Positions 36,973 to 40,955 of a stretch of 40,955 nucleotides of DNA are shown piece by piece (within the stretch, counting starts at the first letter, position 1; every line of letters starts with the position of its first letter). The notes below the pieces were generated by a model. The model saw only the letters and a program-made list of their open reading frames with translations. It was not told where the DNA came from and made no database searches. The stretch lies in the NCBI RefSeq assembly GCF_014236795.1, contig NZ_CP049018.1, forward strand, positions 1-40,955, given 5' to 3'. The stretch is from Xanthomonas theicola (GTDB taxonomy: Bacteria; Pseudomonadota; Gammaproteobacteria; Xanthomonadales; Xanthomonadaceae). Position numbers and translations under genes: made by a program.

Positions 36973-39144
36973 ATGCGCGTGTGGCTCACCGAAAAACCCG
37001 ACCAGGCGCGTGAGCTCGCGCCGCTGCTCGGCAACCCGCGCAAGGCCCGCGGTTTCTTCGACACCGACGACGGCCGGGTCGTATGGGCCTACGGCCACGT
37101 GATGCGGCAGGCGGCACCGGAGGACTACGGCGACGCCTGGGCGAAGTGGACGCCCGAGGCCTTGCCGATGGTGCCGGCCACGTGGGCCACGCTCCCCGAC
37201 GACGGCGAGCAGTACAAGCGCGATCAAATCGCCGTCATCGGCCAATGCCTGAAAGGCGCAACGGAAGTCGTCATCGCCACCGACTGCGACGCCGAAGGCG
37301 AAGCGATCGCACGTGAACTGCTCGAGCACTTCCGTTTCCGCGGCGGCGTCAAGCGGCTTTGGTACAACGCCACCGACGAGCGCAGCATGCGCAAGGCGCT
37401 GGCCAGCCTGCGCGATGGCGCCGAAACCCTACCGATGTACTGGTCCGCGCAGGCCCGCAGTCGCGCCGACTGGCTCATCGGGATGAACCTCACCCGCGCC
37501 TACACGCTGTTGGCGAAAGCCCGCGGCGGCCAAGGCGTGCGCAGCATCGGCCGCGTCCAGACGCCGACGCTCTCGCTTGTCGTCCGGCGCGACCGCGCGA
37601 TCGAGCAGTTCACTTCCCGCAGTTACTACGAGCTCGAAGCGGACGCGCGCCTGGCCAACGGACAGGCCGTGCGGCTGCGCTACGCGCCGGCCGACGAGGC
37701 GCGCATCTTCGATCGCGACCAGGCGCAGCAGCTTGCACAGCAATGCGAAGGCGCTCGCGGGCCGCTCACGGTCGAGCAGGAAGAAAAGACCACAGCGCCG
37801 CCCAAGCTATTCAGCATGGCGCGCTTGCAGAAAGCCGCTTCCAGCAAATGGGGCTGGTCGGCAGACAAGACACTCGAAGTCGCGCAAGCGCTCTACGACG
37901 TCCACAAGCTGACCACCTACCCGCGCGCGGGCGCCGTGTACCTGCCCGACGAGCAGGTGCCCGAAATCCCGCTGGTCGCCGCCGCGCTCGGCACGATCGG
38001 CCCACTCGCCCCGCATGTGGCGGCGATTACCGTCAACGGGCCGGTGGTGCGGCCGAGCGTGTTCAACACTAAGAAGCTCGAGGGCGAACCGCATCACGCG
38101 ATCATCCCAACCGTCGTCACGCCGGACCCGGCCAAGCTCACCGACGACGAGCGCGCGCTCTACCTGCTGATCGCGCAGCACTACCTCGCCGCCTTGCTGC
38201 CGGACTACCGCTACGCCGAAACCCGGCTTGGTTTCGCCGCCGGCGGCGTCACGTTCGGCGCCACCGGCCGCGTACCGCTGGCCCAGGGCTGGCGTGCAGT
38301 GTTCGGCGGCGCCGATCCCGAGCGGGACGAGGACGCCGAGGACGACAGCACGGATCTTCCGGCGATCATTCCTAACGCGCAGGCCACCCTGGCCGGCGTG
38401 TCGATCGCGGCCAAGAAAACCCGGCCGCCGCGCCGCTACACCGAAGGCGACCTGATCGCCGACATGGCGGCGATCGCGAAGTATGCGACCGACCCGGCGA
38501 TCAAGGCGCGGCTGCGCGAGACCTCGGGCATCGGCACCGAGGCAACCCGCGCCAGCATCATCGCCAGCTTGCGCGAGCGTGGCTACCTCGAGCCGCAGGG
38601 CAAGTTCATCGTCTCGACGGCCGTCGGCCGCGAGCACTGCGACGGCATCGACCCCGGCCTGGCCGACCCGGCCATGACGGCGGTATGGGAGGACGTGCTG
38701 CACGCGATGCGCGGCGGCAAGCTGCCGGAGACGGCGCGCGACGAATTTGTCGGCAAGATCGCCGGCAACGTCACGCGCCTGGTCGAAGTGCTGCGGCCGC
38801 ACATCGACCACGCGATCGCCCACCGCGCGCCGTCCGAGCAGCAGCTCGCCTACGCGCGCAAGCTGGCGGCCGAGCTCGGCATCGCCGTCCCGGCGGAAGC
38901 CGAGCGATCATTCGCCACGTGCAAGGCCTTCATCGACGCCTACCGGGATCGTGTCGCGGCCCTGCCGCCGACCCCCGCCGCCGTCGCTTTCGCAGAGAAA
39001 ATCGCCACGGCCGCCGGCGTCGCCCTGCCCGCCGAGGCGCGCACGTCGCGTGATGCTTGCAGCGGCTTCATCGAGGCGCACAAGAAATCGCTCCCGACCA
39101 CGGCTAAAGGTGGCAAGCGGAAGGCTAAAAAAGCCAAGAAATAA
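36973..39144 (+). CDS. traE: Plasmid topoisomerase III (TraE-like)
   Basis: 723 residues. The Toprim site is ATDCDAEGEAIA (about 101-112). The catalytic tyrosine is Y316 in LTTYPRAGAVYLP; the usual TYPRTDS reads TYPRAGA here. The GIGTEATRASII segment and two small C-terminal repeats (EQQLAYARKLAAELGI and AAVAFAEKIATAAGV, each followed by a D-A-x-R/C-S/K-x-FI unit) are as in IncP-type TraE. The enzyme decatenates or relaxes DNA during transfer. It ends in a Lys-rich tail. The dispersed palindrome at 38987-39001 lies in its 3' part. Confidence 0.93.
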   Translation: MRVWLTEKPDQARELAPLLGNPRKARGFFDTDDGRVVWAYGHVMRQAAPEDYGDAWAKWTPEALPMVPATWATLPDDGEQYKRDQIAVIGQCLKGATEVVIATDCDAEGEAIARELLEHFRFRGGVKRLWYNATDERSMRKALASLRDGAETLPMYWSAQARSRADWLIGMNLTRAYTLLAKARGGQGVRSIGRVQTPTLSLVVRRDRAIEQFTSRSYYELEADARLANGQAVRLRYAPADEARIFDRDQAQQLAQQCEGARGPLTVEQEEKTTAPPKLFSMARLQKAASSKWGWSADKTLEVAQALYDVHKLTTYPRAGAVYLPDEQVPEIPLVAAALGTIGPLAPHVAAITVNGPVVRPSVFNTKKLEGEPHHAIIPTVVTPDPAKLTDDERALYLLIAQHYLAALLPDYRYAETRLGFAAGGVTFGATGRVPLAQGWRAVFGGADPERDEDAEDDSTDLPAIIPNAQATLAGVSIAAKKTRPPRRYTEGDLIADMAAIAKYATDPAIKARLRETSGIGTEATRASIIASLRERGYLEPQGKFIVSTAVGREHCDGIDPGLADPAMTAVWEDVLHAMRGGKLPETARDEFVGKIAGNVTRLVEVLRPHIDHAIAHRAPSEQQLAYARKLAAELGIAVPAEAERSFATCKAFIDAYRDRVAALPPTPAAVAFAEKIATAAGVALPAEARTSRDACSGFIEAHKKSLPTTAKGGKRKAKKAKK

Positions 39145-39200
39145 GGCGGCCGCGTCTGCAATACTAATGCACTGACTCCACCAACCCGGGATGCTTGACC

Positions 39201-40064
39201 ATGAACGATCCCATGCGAGGATTCGAGGGAGCACGCGAAAAACTCATAGCCGGCGCGCCCCTCAACCTGACCGAACGCAACACTTTGATTCGAGGGATCG
39301 AATCGGCTGTGCAACACAACAACGTCAGCGGCGCGATGGCCAGCGCGCTGAATCCGCTGGGCGGAGCCCGAACCGATGCCCGCGACCTAGCCGCCCGGCT
39401 GGCCACCCAGGACGCCGGCCGCCAAGCCAACCCGTTCCAGAACGAATCGCTGCGCGTCGCCTACGACCGGCAGCTGGCCTACGACCGCTATGTCGCCGAT
39501 CGCGAGCTCACCTGGAAGCGGCTAACCGACAACCTCACCCCGGGCCGGGCAGAACAGGAGCTCGAGGAACGGGTGCGCAGCATCAAGCAGCTGGCTGCCA
39601 ACCCCGTCCTCGACGAGGCCGGCATGCAGGCCAAGGCGCTGCGCTCGTTCCGCGAGCGCACCGGCCCGGGCCTGGCTTGGGACCAGGCCGAGCGCGACCA
39701 CAAGCAGCTGGTCGCCAGCATCCGCGAGGCCAAGCGCGAACTCGCGGATTGGGAGAAGTCGCACCCGATCCAGGCCAAGGTGCCGAGCCGCGAGCGCCAG
39801 GCGCTCGCGACCGGCCTCGAGCGGCAGCAAACCGCGCTGGCCAGCGCGGAGTCCACTATCAAGGCCGGCCAGAAGGAATGGGGCAAGGTCGGCGCCCAGG
39901 CGATCGCCGAGGAACGCGGCTACCAGCAGCAGATCAGCGAAGCGAAGCGCATGCAGCAGCACATCGCGCCGCTGCGCGACCACGCCGTCAAGCACGCCAA
40001 GAGACTCGACAACGATTTGACCAGGCCGACCGGGCGCGACCTCACCCGCGGCCTGAATCGTTGA
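39201..40064 (+). CDS. Coiled-coil hypothetical protein
   Basis: 287 residues from ATG 39201 (MNDPMRGFEGAREKL). The N-terminal third is globular-looking (NTLIRGIESAVQHNNVSGAM); from about residue 110 it is mostly charged helix and coiled coil (RAEQELEERVRSIKQLA; EAKRELADWEK; YQQQISEAKRMQQH). It resembles mobilisation- or plasmid-associated coiled-coil proteins in composition only. It lies after the topoisomerase gene with its own short spacer. Confidence 0.6.
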   Translation: MNDPMRGFEGAREKLIAGAPLNLTERNTLIRGIESAVQHNNVSGAMASALNPLGGARTDARDLAARLATQDAGRQANPFQNESLRVAYDRQLAYDRYVADRELTWKRLTDNLTPGRAEQELEERVRSIKQLAANPVLDEAGMQAKALRSFRERTGPGLAWDQAERDHKQLVASIREAKRELADWEKSHPIQAKVPSRERQALATGLERQQTALASAESTIKAGQKEWGKVGAQAIAEERGYQQQISEAKRMQQHIAPLRDHAVKHAKRLDNDLTRPTGRDLTRGLNR

Positions 40065-40089
40065 CACCGCACACCACCAGGAGAAGAAC

Positions 40090-40548
40090 ATGCCCCGTCG
40101 CGCCGCCCCGCGTCTCAGCCTCGCCGCAGCAACCTGTGCAGCGGCCATGCTCGCCGGCTGCACCATGCCGACCCTGCCCACGCTGCCCGGGCAGTCGCTG
40201 GGCAGCACGCAGAGCGTGATGCTCGGCGACGGCAGCGGCTACAGCCCGACGATCAACGTGTCCATCCCCGCCGGCACCTGCGATGCGCAATGGTTCCTGC
40301 AAGGCTACAAGGGCGCCTACGCGCTAGACTGGAACAAGCAGGTGCTGCTCCATCCGCACGGCCGCGCGCAGGCCATACGGCAGCCGCCGGCGGCGTCGGC
40401 CGACGCGCAGGCGCAGATCATCGGCCCGCAGTTCACCGCCGGCGAACCCGTCGCCACGACGAACTGCCATCGCTCCAGCTGGATCGCCGGCAAGACCACG
40501 GCCCACGACGACGCCCAGGCCGCATTCCAGCGCATGAGCGGTCAATAG
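40090..40548 (+). CDS. Lipoprotein of unknown function
   Basis: 152 residues. The signal peptide ends with the lipobox MLAGC (Cys at about 24). The mature part contains two further Cys residues (AGTCDAQWFLQGY and ATTNCHRSSW) that could form a disulphide, and ends DDAQAAFQRMSGQ. It begins 25 bases after the coiled-coil gene, with AGGAG upstream. A surface-exclusion or transfer-related role is possible because of location only. Confidence 0.65.
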   Translation: MPRRAAPRLSLAAATCAAAMLAGCTMPTLPTLPGQSLGSTQSVMLGDGSGYSPTINVSIPAGTCDAQWFLQGYKGAYALDWNKQVLLHPHGRAQAIRQPPAASADAQAQIIGPQFTAGEPVATTNCHRSSWIAGKTTAHDDAQAAFQRMSGQ

Positions 40549-40563
40549 CCGGCGATCGCCGTC

Positions 40564-40955
40564 ATGTCCGAACCCTACGAAATCGACCACACCGGCCAGC
40601 TCGACGTGCTCGAGCAGCACGTCATCCGCGCGCTCGACAACGGCGTCGCCCTGCCCTACCGCTACCAGGGCTTGCACGGGGAATCGCTGTGCAACCTGAT
40701 CGTCGCCCAGGATGGCGACGAGGCGGCCGTGGTGTTGTTCTCCGAACGCGCCGACAATCCCGGCGCGCCGATCACGAACTGGTTCGAGCACATCGCGACG
40801 GAGGTCCGCGCGAAGTTCCTGCCGCACATCGCGCCGGGCGCGATCCGCTGGTTCGAGCACTACCCAGCCGGCGACACGCGCGCCGATTCCATCGACCGCG
40901 TGACCCTGCAATGGCACGCCATCGACAGGCAGTACCACTCGGCGGCCTGGTCGCG
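40564..40955 (+). CDS. Hypothetical protein, 5' part (continues at base 2 on a circle)
   Basis: 130 codons before the right edge, starting MSEPYEIDHTGQLDVLEQHV. The part seen is a mixed alpha/beta protein (YRYQGLHGESLCNLIVAQDG, AAVVLFSERADNPG, NWFEHIATEVRAKFL, TLQWHAIDRQYHSAAWS). Joined to 2-52 it gives 147 residues. It lies 15 bases after the lipoprotein gene and, on a circle, six bases before the Mrr-like gene. No family recognised. Confidence 0.65.
   Translation, partial: MSEPYEIDHTGQLDVLEQHVIRALDNGVALPYRYQGLHGESLCNLIVAQDGDEAAVVLFSERADNPGAPITNWFEHIATEVRAKFLPHIAPGAIRWFEHYPAGDTRADSIDRVTLQWHAIDRQYHSAAWS

Noticed and set aside
1..40955. CRISPR array
   Set aside because: No regularly spaced short repeats with unique spacers were seen; the repeats present are long duplications or scattered palindromes.

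Overview
The window looks like a complete circular conjugative plasmid of 40,955 bp from a plant-pathogenic Xanthomonas. The reading frame that runs off the right edge (from 40564) continues in phase at base 2 and stops at 50-52, six bases before the next gene. That is what a circle cut inside one gene would give. The DNA is GC-rich throughout except over one effector gene. Two type III effector genes of Xanthomonas/Pseudomonas type and a TnXax1-like Tn3-family transposon remnant point to Xanthomonas. Two rep-like genes on a plasmid of about 41 kb recall, from memory only, pXap41 of X. arboricola pv. pruni.

Layout. 1-4.3 kb holds small, mostly uncharacterised plasmid genes: a membrane-anchored Mrr-like nuclease, a DUF3560 protein, DUF7673-like proteins, a ParC-like protein and a ribbon-helix-helix (RHH)/coiled-coil pair. 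A 0.48 kb structured repeat occurs at 887 and again at 4345. 4.85-12.15 kb is the mobile, virulence-bearing segment. An IS3-family element has cut off the transposon recombinase gene tnpS. The res-like site and tnpT survive. Two effector genes follow (XopAF/HopAF1-like and XopE/HopX), each preceded by the same tnpT 3' end and the same plant-inducible-promoter (PIP) box. An IS66 remnant and two directly repeated Tn3-type ends separate and close the effector modules. 12.2-16.7 kb is the replication segment: a second RHH/coiled-coil pair, two paralogous rep genes, and an origin with DnaA boxes. 16.7-19.1 kb encodes ParA, a ParB/KorB-like protein and a KorA/TrfB-like regulator. 19.1-40.9 kb is a conjugation module in the order DUF2840-traF-transglycosylase-[oriT]-DUF3363 relaxase-traG-CopG-like-trbBCDEJKLFGI-DUF2274-topoisomerase III, like the transfer module of Tn4371-type ICEs and Ti-type trb operons.

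How it works together. Both rep genes seem to be controlled alike. Each has an antisense RNA with its own promoter and terminator, then a short leader peptide with a good ribosome site. The leader ends across a rep start codon that is buried in a hairpin. A dispersed palindrome (TTTTCTC-N1/2-GAGAAAA and close variants) occurs seven times, only in the par/transfer backbone, and is a good candidate for the operator/partition site of the ParB/KorB-like protein. The transfer genes should make a P-type (Trb) type IV secretion system with its relaxase and coupling protein. The effectors are the probable benefit to a plant-associated host, likely switched on by HrpX.
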